From contig NC_014551.1 of NCBI RefSeq assembly GCF_000196735.1, positions 562,501 to 626,500 of the forward strand: 64,000 nucleotides of DNA, in the 5' to 3' direction. Each line of letters begins with the position of its first letter. The first letter of the stretch is position 1. The position numbers and the translations under genes are program-made. The notes beneath the pieces were generated by a model. The model ran no database searches. It had not been told where the DNA came from and saw nothing but the letters and a program-made list of their open reading frames with translations. The stretch comes from Bacillus amyloliquefaciens DSM 7 = ATCC 23350 (GTDB lineage Bacteria; Bacillota; Bacilli; Bacillales; Bacillaceae). Of this stretch, positions 18,527-27,354 are shown in pieces.

Positions 18527-19465
18527 TGCAAGCAGAGGTTTTCGCTTCGACAGCGGACATGAGTCGGGACGAATGGCTTCTTGAGCGACGGAAGGGCATC
18601 GGTGGTTCAGATGCCTCCGTAATCTTGGGGTTAAACAAATGGAGAACCGCATTTGAATTATGGCTGGACAAAACGGGACAAGTCCCGGTCAGTGAGTCAG
18701 CCAGTGAGGCGGCTTACTTCGGCTCAATCCTTGAGGACATTGTCGCAAAAGAATTTGAAGTGCGGAGCGGGAAAAAAGTTAGGCGTAAAAGGTCCATGCT
18801 GAAGCATCCTGAACATGATTTCATTTTGGCGAATATTGACCGAATGATCGTTGGAGAAAAGGCCATTCTGGAATGTAAGACCACATCGGAATACAACTTG
18901 AAAGAATGGGAAAATGACGAGATCCCTGCTGACTATATTGTTCAGGTCCAGCACTATCTTGGAGTGCTTGGTCCCGAGTATAAAAAAGCATACTTTGCTG
19001 TTCTGATCGGCGGCAATAAATTCAATTGAGCGGGATGATGAATTAATCGAAATGATATTCACTGCCGAAGTCGAGTTTTGGAATACTGCGGTGTTGGGTG
19101 GGGTTGCTCCCGCATTGGACGGATCAAGCGCAGCAGAAGAATATCTGAAAAAAAGGTATGCGGAAACGGAAAGCAACAAGGTTATTGATCTTACAGCGGT
19201 AAACCGTGAACGGATAAAGCAGTATTTGCAATTAAAGGAAAGCATCGCTGAATTGCAATTGCAGGCGAAAGAATTAGAAAACCAAATCAAGCACGAAATG
19301 AAGGAAGCAGAATACGGATTCATTGGAAACTATCAGACCAGCTGGAAACCGGTTATAACTAACCGGATCGACACTAATAAACTGAAAGAGCAGTTTCCAG
19401 ATGTATATGAGAAAGTCACAAAAGAAGTTCAATACAGACGCTTTGGAATTAAGGAGGTTAGCTAA
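18526..19465 (+). pseudogene. YqaJ-type viral recombinase/exonuclease, split by a frameshift
   Basis: YqaJ nucleases (PD-(D/E)XK fold) resect DNA ends and work with RecT. The first part (18526-19029) has GIGGSDASVILGLNKW near residue 25, HDFILANIDRMI near 104 and ILECKTTS near 120, which carry the catalytic Asp, Glu and Lys. The frame stops at 19027-19029 after VLIGGNKFN. The family's next segment (IERDDELIEMIFTAEVEFWN) continues in the +1 frame from about 19024 to 19465, with the C-terminal RIDTNKLKEQFPDVY helices. A few bases seem to be missing at 19020-19026. The joined protein would be about 310 aa. Catalytic residues all lie in the first piece. RecT follows in 2 nt. Confidence 0.85.
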
Positions 19466-19467
19466 AT

Positions 19468-20307
19468 ATGGCTACAAATGAATCACTTAAAAATAACATT
19501 CAAAAACAGAATAACGCGCCAGGGCAGCCGCAGGGAACAACGATGAAAGGCCTGCTTTCTTCTCCGGCAGTCATGAACCGGTTTGAAGAAGTTCTGGGGA
19601 AAAGGGCGTCTCAATTCACAGCATCAATTTTAAGTCTGTACAACAGTGAAAATACTCTTCAAAAAGCAGAACCTATGAGTGTAATTTCATCGGCTATGGT
19701 GGCGGCAACGCTTGATCTGCCAGTGGATAAGAACTTGGGTTATGCCTGGATCGTTCCGTATAAAGGGCGCGCGCAATTTCAGCTTGGTTACAAAGGATAC
19801 ATTCAGCTTGCTTTGCGGACAGGCCAATATAAATCTATCAATTGCATACCTGTCCATAAAGGAGAATTGCAAAAGTGGAACCCACTAACCGAGGAAATAG
19901 AGATTGATTTTGAAAAACGGGAATCAGATGCGGTTATTGGCTACGCTGCTTACTTTGAGCTTTTAAACGGTTTCCGGAAAACAGTGTATTGGACAAAGAC
20001 GCAAGTAGAGAAACACAAAAAGAAGTTTAGTAAGTCGGACTTTGGCTGGGGCAAGGACTGGGACGCAATGGCGCTTAAAACCGTTCTTAAATCCATGCTT
20101 AGTAAATGGGGGATTCTCTCCGTTGAAATGCAAAAGGCAGTCATCGAGGATAACGAGGAACGTGAGCGGATTGACATTACTGACGCAATGGCAGAGCCAG
20201 AGATTATTGATGCTGAAGCACCGGAAGAAAAGCCAAGCGCGCAGAATGCTGATCCTTTTGATGGTAAGCCTGTTGATATTAGTGAAAATGACCTGCCATT
20301 TGATTAA
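19468..20307 (+). CDS. recT: RecT-family single-strand annealing protein
   Basis: A 279-aa RecT/YqaK recombinase that anneals single strands in phage recombination. The core includes NLGYAWIVPYKGRAQFQLGYKG-like text near residues 88-110 and FGWGKDWDAMALKTVLKSML near 190-210. An acidic C-terminal tail ends in DISENDLPFD, the motif seen at the ends of SSB-interacting proteins. It is directly downstream of the YqaJ nuclease and forms the usual exonuclease-annealase pair. Confidence 0.94.
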   Translation: MATNESLKNNIQKQNNAPGQPQGTTMKGLLSSPAVMNRFEEVLGKRASQFTASILSLYNSENTLQKAEPMSVISSAMVAATLDLPVDKNLGYAWIVPYKGRAQFQLGYKGYIQLALRTGQYKSINCIPVHKGELQKWNPLTEEIEIDFEKRESDAVIGYAAYFELLNGFRKTVYWTKTQVEKHKKKFSKSDFGWGKDWDAMALKTVLKSMLSKWGILSVEMQKAVIEDNEERERIDITDAMAEPEIIDAEAPEEKPSAQNADPFDGKPVDISENDLPFD

Positions 20308-20464
20308 GGTTGGCATCCCTTTCTGTTACAAGTGGATGACGGAAGGGGCACCAAATCGCGCCCAGCTGTTCCGTGATTATGTCGAAGGCTATCTCAGAAC
20401 AAATGAACCTGGCTTACGTTTAGTCCGCATCAGCGGCATGACAGCACTGTGTGAAAGGAAGTAG
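20288..20464 (+). CDS. Hypothetical small protein overlapping recT
   Basis: 58 aa (MTCHLIKVGIPFCYKWMTEG...). It begins at ATG 20288 inside the end of recT and ends 7 nt before the DnaD-like gene. Three Cys residues, mixed alpha/beta character. No family recognised; real by spacing and lack of alternatives, but modest support. Confidence 0.55.
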   Translation: MTCHLIKVGIPFCYKWMTEGAPNRAQLFRDYVEGYLRTNEPGLRLVRISGMTALCERK

Positions 20465-20471
20465 GTGAGCC

Positions 20472-21188
20472 ATGAACTACCTGAAAGAAATGAACGGCTT
20501 CATGAATTGGTTAGAAACGAATCCGTTGTCTGCAACAACACAAGCGTTATGGTTCCATCTGATGCACATCAACAATAAAACCGGGTGGCGGGAGTGGTTC
20601 ACCACTTCAAATACCACTCTTCAAGCCAAAATAGAAATCACAGAAGCAACACTAATAAAGCATCGAAAAATTCTAATCGAGCTCAAACGAATAGAATATG
20701 AGCCGCAGGGGAGAAAGGCCGGGAAATACAAACTGATCTCTTTTGAAAATCCAGTGCGTAATGAGGAAACAGAGAACGGTAAAGCAGATATACCAGACGC
20801 AGCATCGCCAAAAGAATCAGCGCCAAAAGCACAGCAGGAGGTTGACGAAAAAATGAAAAACGCATTTGAACTATTCGAAAACAAAACAGCCCGCACAATT
20901 GGCACAATGGAGGTTCAGCGGCTCGGGTATATGGTGGATGATTACGGCGAAGAGAAAGTCATGGAAGCAATGAAACAGGCTTTCAGAAGCAAGGGCAACA
21001 ACGTCAATCTGAATTACATTGAAGCAATCCTCTCAAACCCATTCAGCCAGAGACGAAAGGAGAAACAGCAGTATGGAAGCTCGCAAAACGCAAGATATGG
21101 ACGCGGCAATGAAGGCCATTCTAACCAAGCTCCGGGATCGGTCAGCAGCATCTTCAACGGGACAGGCCGCCTCAGAAGAAAAGGCTGA
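20472..21188 (+). CDS. DnaD-domain replication initiation protein, YqaL-like
   Basis: A 238-aa replication initiator. The N-terminal winged-helix region (about residues 10-75: [37 protein letters not shown]) resembles the DnaD-like N domain of phage initiators. The C-terminal DnaD domain (about 125-190) contains [21 protein letters not shown] and YIEAIL. The final part is Gly/Ser/Arg-rich. It overlaps the helicase-loader gene. Together they would load the host DnaC helicase at the phage origin. Confidence 0.88.
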   Translation: MNYLKEMNGFMNWLETNPLSATTQALWFHLMHINNKTGWREWFTTSNTTLQAKIEITEATLIKHRKILIELKRIEYEPQGRKAGKYKLISFENPVRNEETENGKADIPDAASPKESAPKAQQEVDEKMKNAFELFENKTARTIGTMEVQRLGYMVDDYGEEKVMEAMKQAFRSKGNNVNLNYIEAILSNPFSQRRKEKQQYGSSQNARYGRGNEGHSNQAPGSVSSIFNGTGRLRRKG

Positions 21189-22044
21189 ATACGAGTGCTC
21201 TGACTGCAAGGATAAGGGCATTATTGTTTACCGTATTCACCAAGACACAGAGCGCCAACTGAGGAAAGATCATAAGACAATGGAGAGCCTGGCCCCCGAT
21301 CAAATGGTCAGGGAAGAGGATTATCTTGCAGGGAAAGTATGCTTGCCGGATAAGGCCCGGGAATGGAAAACCACATTTTCAAAGCAATGCGAGTGTGTAA
21401 AACGGAAAAAGATCGCCCGGCTTATGAAGGCCAGCGGCATCACGGAGGAATTCGAAAAGCTCCTTTTTGGAAACTTCATTAAGGACGGGAAGCCGGACAT
21501 GATCAAGGACGCTTATGAGTGCGCGGTGGAATACTATAAGGATTTTCAGAGCATTAGGGGAAATCGTTCAAACAGCATCGCTTTGCTCGGGCAACCGGGC
21601 AGCGGAAAAACGCACTTGTTAACGGCGATCATGAACAATTTGATCAAGAAAAAATCAATTTACTGCATGTATTTCCCGTACGTTGAGGGAATGGGCGATC
21701 TGCGAAATGATTTTGACCAGCTGGAAACAAAGCTCGACGCCATGCGAAAAGCTGAGGTTCTGTTCATTGATGATTTATTCAAGCCAGTTTTTGCAACGAC
21801 CATGGAGGGGCGAATCAAAAAGCCTCGTGCTACCGAATGGCAGATTGAGCAAATTCAATCGGTTGTGAATTACCGGTACTTGAATCACAAGCCTCTGCTA
21901 ATCTCTTCCGAACTCGACACGGGTGAACTTTTGGATATTGACGAGGCGCTGGGCTCCCGGATTCATCAAATGTGCAGAGATTACACGGTGATCATTAAGG
22001 GCGACCGGATGCAATTAAATCATAGGTTAGGAGATTGGGAATGA
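21073..22044 (+). CDS. DnaC/DnaI-type helicase loader ATPase, YqaM-like
   Basis: A 323-aa AAA+ loader. The N-terminal part has a Cys-rich stretch (CSDCKDKG near residue 40, CECVKRKK near 104) that may bind zinc, as in DnaI. Walker A is [11 protein letters not shown] near 174-184, Walker [10 protein letters not shown] near 230. Sensor and arginine-finger regions follow ([20 protein letters not shown]). The ATG at 21073 follows AAGGAG by 10 nt; longer starts lie deep in the upstream gene. Confidence 0.9.
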   Translation: MEARKTQDMDAAMKAILTKLRDRSAASSTGQAASEEKAEYECSDCKDKGIIVYRIHQDTERQLRKDHKTMESLAPDQMVREEDYLAGKVCLPDKAREWKTTFSKQCECVKRKKIARLMKASGITEEFEKLLFGNFIKDGKPDMIKDAYECAVEYYKDFQSIRGNRSNSIALLGQPGSGKTHLLTAIMNNLIKKKSIYCMYFPYVEGMGDLRNDFDQLETKLDAMRKAEVLFIDDLFKPVFATTMEGRIKKPRATEWQIEQIQSVVNYRYLNHKPLLISSELDTGELLDIDEALGSRIHQMCRDYTVIIKGDRMQLNHRLGDWE

Positions 22045-22184
22045 CGGAAAAAGCGAACTTCACAGCAACCGGCGGCATGTATCTGTTCGGGCCCGCCGAG
22101 CAAACGGCCGGCCAGGACCTTACTCCGGCGATCCGGGTGCTTGAGGAAAAAATCAAACAAATGGAGCTGATGCACAGTGCTTAA
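22041..22184 (+). CDS. Hypothetical 47-aa phage protein
   Basis: Starts in an ATGA overlap with the helicase loader stop and ends in a short helix (AIRVLEEKIKQMELMHSA). No family recognised. Coupled translation supports it as a real gene. Confidence 0.55.
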   Translation: MTEKANFTATGGMYLFGPAEQTAGQDLTPAIRVLEEKIKQMELMHSA

Positions 22185-22272
22185 AGCGGTTATCCTGCTG
22201 CCAGCCATCATCCTCACAGCGCCGTACAAGGAAAAGCAAATTCAGCACTGGGAACAAATTGACGGGAGGTAA
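22177..22272 (+). CDS. Hypothetical 31-aa peptide
   Basis: A GTG start overlapping the upstream stop; one hydrophobic stretch (LKAVILLPAIILTAPY), then a polar tail. Too short to assign. The following 57 nt to the YopX gene carry only its ribosome site. Confidence 0.35.
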   Translation: MLKAVILLPAIILTAPYKEKQIQHWEQIDGR

Positions 22273-22329
22273 CGACGGCACGCGGGAACGGGCCGATAAG
22301 GAAATAGTCAGAGATATGGAGGCGGAAGA

Positions 22330-22782
22330 ATGAGAGAAGTTAAGTTTCGAGGAATGGGCATCAACGGAGAATGGTATTGCGGGAACCTATCAATCATTAA
22401 ACAAAGAATTAAGAGCATGGGCATTGATCCTGGTTCTTATATCTCTAATAAAGCTGGGGTTCCATTCGCTTACAGTGTGAGGCAGGAAACAGTTGGGCAA
22501 TTCACTGGATTAAAGGACAAAAACGGCCGGGAGATTTATGAGGGAGACATTGTAAGGAACCACCGTGATAATTCAAATGAGCTATTAGAAGTTTTATGGC
22601 AGGAAGAAGTGGCTGAACATGCTTCAGACGGGATCTATTGGACAAAAGAGGTGCCAGGTTTTAGATTCAAGCGAATAAAGCGAGGCTTGACTACTGTATT
22701 TGTAGCTCATGTTGATTTAGAAGTCATCGGCAATATTCACCAAAATCCTGAGCTTTTGGAGGCATCGCATGCCAGCAAATAA
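22330..22782 (+). CDS. YopX-family phage protein
   Basis: A 150-aa protein with the YopX pattern: N-terminal REVKFRGMGINGEWYCG, central VGQFTGLKDKNGREIYEGDIVRN (residues 57-79) and C-terminal IGNIHQNPELLE. The role of the family is unknown. A second, shorter YopX-like gene lies at 27351. It overlaps the next gene by 14 nt. Confidence 0.9.
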   Translation: MREVKFRGMGINGEWYCGNLSIIKQRIKSMGIDPGSYISNKAGVPFAYSVRQETVGQFTGLKDKNGREIYEGDIVRNHRDNSNELLEVLWQEEVAEHASDGIYWTKEVPGFRFKRIKRGLTTVFVAHVDLEVIGNIHQNPELLEASHASK

Positions 22783-23227
22783 GTACGGCGCCAGAAAAAC
22801 GCAGATGGACGGCATCACGTTCGATAGCCGGGCCGAAGCCAAATACTATGAACAGCTGAAATGGCTCAAGATGAGCAAGCAGATCAAAGATTTTAAGCTG
22901 CAGCCGCGGTTCCTGCTTCAAGAGGCATTCAAAAAGAACGGCAAGACTTTTCGGAAGATTGAATATATTGCAGACTTTGAGGTTCATAACCTTGACGGCA
23001 GTATCGAGATCATTGATATCAAGGGCGTGGAAACAAAGGAATTTGCCATCAAACGCAAGCTGTATGAGCGGCTTTACGAGACGCCACTCAAGGTGCTGGC
23101 GCTGGATAAGGCACTCGGCTTCATTGAGCTGGACGAGCTGAAAAAACTCAAAAGAAAGGCGGGGAAGACCACTGCGAAACGTGGTAATCGTAGACGATCG
23201 GCCGTTGTGGGTGCAGGAAGAAGATAA
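22769..23227 (+). CDS. DUF1064 endonuclease-like protein, YqaN position
   Basis: A 152-aa protein of the DUF1064 family, which has a PD-(D/E)XK-like nuclease fold. Visible are KYGARKTQMDGITFDSRAEAKYYEQL (residues 5-30), IEYIADFEVHN (near 69, with the Asp) and IEIIDIKGVETK (near 82, D-x-K). Such proteins are thought to act as Holliday-junction resolvases in phages. The Arg-rich end overlaps the next gene by 47 nt. Confidence 0.82.
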   Translation: MPANKYGARKTQMDGITFDSRAEAKYYEQLKWLKMSKQIKDFKLQPRFLLQEAFKKNGKTFRKIEYIADFEVHNLDGSIEIIDIKGVETKEFAIKRKLYERLYETPLKVLALDKALGFIELDELKKLKRKAGKTTAKRGNRRRSAVVGAGRR

Positions 23228-23387
23228 GCTCATGGCCTGCATGATGCTCTGTTCCGATTACAAACGATGCGCCAGCCGCATGGGAGCGGATTGCAAAAAG
23301 CTTGGAGGTTCAGAAATTCCCAAAATCAATTCAGGAGGTTATCGCTATGCAAGAAAAAATCGATCCATACAAGCCTGGTCCAGTTAA
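23181..23387 (+). CDS. Cys-rich small phage protein, YqaO position
   Basis: A 68-aa protein from GTG 23181, or about 51 aa from ATG 23232, which has a better site (AGGAAGAAG). The Cys pattern C-x(5)-C-x(6)-C-x(7)-C (MACMMLCSDYKRCASRMGADCKKLGG) suggests a small metal-binding fold. Length and order agree with YqaO of skin. Its last 41 nt overlap the gene at 23347. Confidence 0.5.
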   Translation: MVIVDDRPLWVQEEDKLMACMMLCSDYKRCASRMGADCKKLGGSEIPKINSGGYRYARKNRSIQAWSS

Positions 23388-23499
23388 GGAGTGGAAAATG
23401 ACGGCGGAGCAGTTGGCGGCATACGTCGAAAAGCATCCAATCATCTACCGTGAGGAATTAAAGCCATCTGCCGGCTTAACGATGCGGCTGCCGTCGTAA
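23347..23499 (+). CDS. Hypothetical 50-aa phage protein
   Basis: ATG at 23347 follows CAGGAGG with 7-nt spacing. The product (MQEKIDPYKPGPVKEWKMTA...) is short and has no recognised family. A hairpin at 23506-23534 (GCAC..GTGC) follows. Confidence 0.55.
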   Translation: MQEKIDPYKPGPVKEWKMTAEQLAAYVEKHPIIYREELKPSAGLTMRLPS

Positions 23500-23580
23500 A
23501 ACGTAAAAAAGCACCGAAGCTGCGCCTCAGTGCCTTTGATATGAACTGGTACTTCTATCATAGCACAGGGGGCGGCCAGA

Positions 23581-23784
23581 GTGAACAAGCCAACAGAAAT
23601 AAAAAATCATGAAACAACTATTCAGCAAAGCATCGAGCCGGGGAAAGTTCGCATCATCGTTTTAGATGGCACTGAAGGGACTGCTCATTTAATGGACGCC
23701 CCGGAACACGGTAAAACAATCATTCAAACAATAAAAGGCGGCCTGGCTCGTTGTGATTACGAGATCGGCCACAAATTCAAATAG
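23581..23784 (+). CDS. XtrA-like phage protein
   Basis: A 67-aa protein from a GTG start. The pattern GKVRIIVLDGTEGTAHLMDAPEHG followed by TIIQTIKGGLARCDYEIGHKF resembles XtrA of PBSX, a small protein of unknown function encoded in the early region. The family call is from memory of its pattern only. Confidence 0.55.
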   Translation: MNKPTEIKNHETTIQQSIEPGKVRIIVLDGTEGTAHLMDAPEHGKTIIQTIKGGLARCDYEIGHKFK

Positions 23785-23815
23785 CAGGGGTTTCCCCTGC
23801 GGGGGAGGAACGGGC

Positions 23816-24157
23816 ATGGATAAATTACAGGAAATTAAAGCGCGTATTTCAAAATTAAAAGGCTATGAAAATGCTAAGTCAACAGATCAATACTGGATGA
23901 CTAAAGAACATGTTGATTTTCTGATTGATAGAACTGAACTGTCTGTTAAGCAGCAGGCAATCATTGAGGAACACCAACGCCAGCAGGAAGTCACGGTCAA
24001 TCAGTTTCGGCAGGCGCGGGAAGAGATTCAGCGGCTTACTAAGGAAAAAGAACACTATCGAAAATCTCTCGATATAATAGCCGGAAATCCTAAAGTTGAT
24101 TCTCTTGAAATAGCTGAACATATTGCAACTCAGGCACTGGAGGGGGCTGCGGAATGA
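23816..24157 (+). CDS. Hypothetical coiled-coil phage protein
   Basis: A 113-aa, mostly helical protein with a heptad-rich stretch (about residues 45-88: QQAIIEEHQRQQEVTVNQFR, REEIQRLTKEKEHYRKSL). ATG 23816 follows GGGGGAGGAAC. Its stop overlaps the next start (ATGATG). Family not recognised. Confidence 0.65.
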   Translation: MDKLQEIKARISKLKGYENAKSTDQYWMTKEHVDFLIDRTELSVKQQAIIEEHQRQQEVTVNQFRQAREEIQRLTKEKEHYRKSLDIIAGNPKVDSLEIAEHIATQALEGAAE

Positions 24158-24408
24158 TGCCATTACAAGTAGAACTGCAACGGAACGTGAAGGCCACGAA
24201 GGACGAAGCAATGACCGTCGAGCAGGCGGCCGAGCTTTTAAAGGTTCACCCGGACTACATCCCGACGCTTGTCGCTCGTTCTGACGATCTCAAAATGATC
24301 GGCGATACCATTATCGCTAAACGGGATAAAACAAGTATCTGGCTGGTCGGGGCATGCGTGGGGCTTTTCTTCTTCGCTGTCGCTGTCCTGCCGGGATTGA
24401 TGGGGTGA
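24154..24408 (+). CDS. Small membrane-anchored phage protein
   Basis: An 84-aa protein. Residues 20-55 resemble an excisionase-type helix-turn-helix (MTVEQAAELLKVHPDYIPTLV), and the C-terminus is one membrane helix (IWLVGACVGLFFFAVAVLPGL). The mix of a DNA-binding-like region and a membrane anchor is unusual. It lies 4 nt before the methyltransferase gene. Confidence 0.6.
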   Translation: MMPLQVELQRNVKATKDEAMTVEQAAELLKVHPDYIPTLVARSDDLKMIGDTIIAKRDKTSIWLVGACVGLFFFAVAVLPGLMG

Positions 24409-24412
24409 CGGG

Positions 24413-25789
24413 ATGATCAAGCAACAACTGGGACTTTTCAGAGAAATCATTGTCGATAACTTCGCGGGCGGAGGCGGAGCCAGTACCGGAATTGAATTGG
24501 CTACCGGGCTTTCGGTGGACATTGCGATTAACCATGATCCGGCGGCCATTGCCATGCACCAGGTAAACCACCCGGATACAGAACATTATTGTGAGTCTGT
24601 TTGGGAAGTAGACCCAAGGGAAGCAGCCAAGGGGCGGCCGATTGGTTTAGCCTGGTTCTCCCCGGACTGCAAGCATTTTTCGAAAGCCAAGGGCGGCAAA
24701 CCCGTTGAGAAGAGCATCCGGGGGCTTGCATGGGTAGCGGTCAGGTGGGCGGCAACGGTAAGTCCGCGGGTAATCATTCTTGAAAACGTCGAAGAATTTA
24801 AGACGTGGGGGCCTCTTGGGAAAGATGGAAGGCCGGACCCGGACAAAAAAGGATATACGTTCCGTTCCTTTGTCAGAGCGTTAAACAGACACGGATATAA
24901 AGTCGAATGGAAAGAGCTGAAGGCGTGCGACTACGGCGCCCCGACAATACGGAAAAGGCTGTTCTTAATCGCTCGGCGTGACGGGCGGCCGATCATATGG
25001 CCCGAGCCGACACATGGCGATCCAAAAAGTGCGACAGTGAAGTCCGGAAAGCTTAAACCGTGGCGGACTGCCTCCGAGATTATGGACTGGTCACTGGAAA
25101 CGCCGTCAATTTTCAACAGGAAAAAGCCTCTTTCAGAAAATACAATGCGGCGCATCGCTCGAGGTATACAACGTTTTGTCATTGACAGTAAAAAACCTTT
25201 TGTTATAGGGGAGCGCGGTAATTCACTCATTCAAATGGGATACGGCGATCCGGAAGGCCGGCGGGTGCTCGATCTGAAAAAACCACTCGGCACCATAACG
25301 GCCGGCGGCAATAAATTCGCTCTTGCTACAAGTCACTTGATCAAGCTCCGCGGCACTTGTAGAGACGGCCAAACGGTGACGAACCCAATGCCTACGATAA
25401 CCGCGGGCGGCCTGCACGTTGGCGAAGTCAGGGCTTTCCTGACGAAATATTACGGGTCAGACACGGGGCAGGCTCTCAGTGACCCTCTGCATACAGTCAC
25501 CACAAAAGACAGGTTCGGCCTGGTCACGATTAAAGGCGAAAACTATCAGATCGTAGACATCGGGATGCGGATGCTTCAGCCTCATGAATTATTTGCGGCG
25601 CAGGGATTCCCGACTAATTACGTGATTGATAGGGATATAAACGGCGTAGCGTATTCGAAAAAGAAGCAGATTGAGCGATGTGGCAACGCAGTTCCGCCGC
25701 CCTTCGCCGAGCAGCTTGTCAGGGCAAACCTTCCTGAATTCTGCGTAAGTGAACATATGACCAAGTTTACAAGGCTAAAGGCTAATTAG
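24413..25789 (+). CDS. DNA (cytosine-5) methyltransferase
   Basis: A 458-aa C5-methyltransferase. Motif I is DNFAGGGGASTGIELA (residues 15-30), and motif IV reads FSPDCKHFSKAKGG (near 82) with the catalytic Cys preceded by Asp rather than the usual Pro-Pro. Motif VI is LENVEEF near 123 and motif VIII RKRLFLIARR near 180. A long target-recognition region (about 200-360) has repeated TITAGG/TVTTKDR elements. Motif X is ERCGNAVPPPFAEQL near 422. It probably methylates phage DNA against host restriction; no cognate restriction enzyme is nearby. The target site cannot be read. Confidence 0.93.
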   Translation: MIKQQLGLFREIIVDNFAGGGGASTGIELATGLSVDIAINHDPAAIAMHQVNHPDTEHYCESVWEVDPREAAKGRPIGLAWFSPDCKHFSKAKGGKPVEKSIRGLAWVAVRWAATVSPRVIILENVEEFKTWGPLGKDGRPDPDKKGYTFRSFVRALNRHGYKVEWKELKACDYGAPTIRKRLFLIARRDGRPIIWPEPTHGDPKSATVKSGKLKPWRTASEIMDWSLETPSIFNRKKPLSENTMRRIARGIQRFVIDSKKPFVIGERGNSLIQMGYGDPEGRRVLDLKKPLGTITAGGNKFALATSHLIKLRGTCRDGQTVTNPMPTITAGGLHVGEVRAFLTKYYGSDTGQALSDPLHTVTTKDRFGLVTIKGENYQIVDIGMRMLQPHELFAAQGFPTNYVIDRDINGVAYSKKKQIERCGNAVPPPFAEQLVRANLPEFCVSEHMTKFTRLKAN

Positions 25790-25800
25790 GAGGGAATAGT

Positions 25801-26124
25801 GTGACTTTACTTGATGATATCGGCTTCACAGAAAAGCAATATCGAGAGCTTCGTGAAATCGGTTTGTCTGACACGGAAATAGCGAGAGAGGAACTCCATT
25901 GCTCTCCATCTACTCTTTCCGTCTGGAAAAAGGCTAACGGGATAGTAATCCAGAAACCGTATCGCCTGTTCACTCTGGAAGAATGGACGGAGCTTCGTAA
26001 CCAGAATTGGACACACTTCCAAATTGCACAGCATTTCGGTTTCGAATGTATTGATACTTATTTCTATCATGCAAGAAAAATAGGCGTTCCGCGTAAACGG
26101 AGAAGGGAGAAAGTTGAATCATGA
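25801..26124 (+). CDS. Helix-turn-helix phage protein
   Basis: A 107-aa protein from a GTG start. It has two helix-turn-helix-like segments: LSDTEIAREELHCSPSTLSVWKK (about residues 21-43) and WTHFQIAQHFGFECIDTYFYHARK (about 70-93). The basic C-terminus (PRKRRREK) fits DNA contact. Family not recognised. It overlaps the dUTPase gene by 4 nt. Confidence 0.65.
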   Translation: MTLLDDIGFTEKQYRELREIGLSDTEIAREELHCSPSTLSVWKKANGIVIQKPYRLFTLEEWTELRNQNWTHFQIAQHFGFECIDTYFYHARKIGVPRKRRREKVES

Positions 26125-26720
26125 ATCTACAAAAAATGTTTGAAATGCAAAAGGTGCTTGACGATCGGATCATCAAAGAAAAGGGGCTTGAGGGGCAGGA
26201 CTTGCTCCCAAACACTTATGTTGCTCTGGATACTGAATTAGCTGAATTTGCAAATGAAGGACGCTGGTTCAAGCATTGGAGTAATAACCAGCTGCCGAAA
26301 AAACCGGAGTATAACTGGAAACCATCTGAGGACGGAGGCGCCCTTGAATGGAAACCTGAATATGGCTACAAATCGTATTCTTTGCTTGAAGAATTTGTCG
26401 ACTGCCTACACTTTTTCCTTTCAATAGCCATTAAAAAAGGCTGGGAAGATGCTATGAGTCTACCGGAAGAAGGGTTTGTCGAAATGAAGAAAAAGGGATT
26501 TGAAGGCGGTTTAACAGGTGTGTTCCTAGAAATGAAATGGATGCTATTAAATTCTTACATGTCCAAAGATCAGAGCACTAAAAAGACCAGTTTCAGTTTG
26601 GCTTGGGCCTTGTTCTTGAGCATTGGAACTATCGGTTTCGGATTTACTTTGGAACAGATCGAAGCGGCTTACATGGACAAAAACGCCGTCAATTATCAGC
26701 GGCAGCAGGAGGGGTATTGA
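26121..26720 (+). CDS. dUTPase (dimeric, all-alpha MazG-like)
   Basis: A 199-aa protein of the dUTPase_2 family, which hydrolyses dUTP to dUMP and keeps uracil out of phage DNA. Metal-binding acidic motifs are visible: ALDTELAEFANEGRWFKHW (residues 35-53) and LLEEFVDCLHFFLSIAI (near 89-105, E-x-x-D type). The family also includes MazG-like enzymes for other nucleotides, so the substrate is likely but not certain. Its stop overlaps the next start (TGATG). Confidence 0.85.
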   Translation: MNLQKMFEMQKVLDDRIIKEKGLEGQDLLPNTYVALDTELAEFANEGRWFKHWSNNQLPKKPEYNWKPSEDGGALEWKPEYGYKSYSLLEEFVDCLHFFLSIAIKKGWEDAMSLPEEGFVEMKKKGFEGGLTGVFLEMKWMLLNSYMSKDQSTKKTSFSLAWALFLSIGTIGFGFTLEQIEAAYMDKNAVNYQRQQEGY

Positions 26721-27082
26721 TGAACCACACCGACAACCCGATCATTTCAGCCGTCATCAGCAAATTAAACGCACAACAGGAAAAGGGGCTTGCCAAGTAC
26801 GGCCAGCCCGTCCAAGTTAATGCCTATGATCTGCGCGGCTGGTTGCAGCACGCACTTGAAGAAACTCTTGACCAGGCAGTCTATCTGGAAGCGGCTATCC
26901 AAACGCTGTACGACAATCAAAATATCAAAGAAGTCATCAAAGGGTTCAATGAAATGGAAGCAGGTAGGGAAGACATCAAGAGACTAAATCGTCCCTGTCA
27001 TTACGACGGTTGGGACCATGCAATGTCACATTTTAAACAGATTCTCAAATCAGCTCAATTATTGAAGGGGGAAGAACAATGA
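26720..27082 (+). CDS. Putative nucleotide-metabolism protein, MazG-like
   Basis: A 120-aa protein. RQQEKGLAKYGQPV-type text followed by WLQHALEETLDQAVYLEAAI (residues 39-58) resembles small MazG-like pyrophosphohydrolases of phages, which would fit beside a dUTPase. The start at ATG 26720 is coupled to the dUTPase stop. The family call is tentative. Confidence 0.55.
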   Translation: MNHTDNPIISAVISKLNAQQEKGLAKYGQPVQVNAYDLRGWLQHALEETLDQAVYLEAAIQTLYDNQNIKEVIKGFNEMEAGREDIKRLNRPCHYDGWDHAMSHFKQILKSAQLLKGEEQ

Positions 27083-27354
27083 AATTCTATGAAATCCATG
27101 ATCCATATTACGCGCTTCTCAAAGCGAAAGACGAGGCGGATGCTGAAAGGATTTACAACGAGTATATTTCTGACACGGACGATTACGAAAATTTTCAAGA
27201 CGATGAAATCCGAGAAGTGGAACGAGACTATGCGCTCATTATGTATTCGCAAGTAAAGGGTGAAGATGGAGAGTTGATGTCTTACACCTATATTTCAGGG
27301 ACTTTCAACGATCCGGACATTAAAGTCCTTATCATGGACGGTTCGCTCCTATGA
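27079..27354 (+). CDS. Hypothetical acidic phage protein
   Basis: A 91-aa acidic protein (many Asp, Glu and Tyr), coupled by 4-nt overlaps to both neighbours. Not recognised. Strong acidity is shared by DNA-mimic inhibitors, but nothing more specific is visible. Confidence 0.6.
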   Translation: MKFYEIHDPYYALLKAKDEADAERIYNEYISDTDDYENFQDDEIREVERDYALIMYSQVKGEDGELMSYTYISGTFNDPDIKVLIMDGSLL

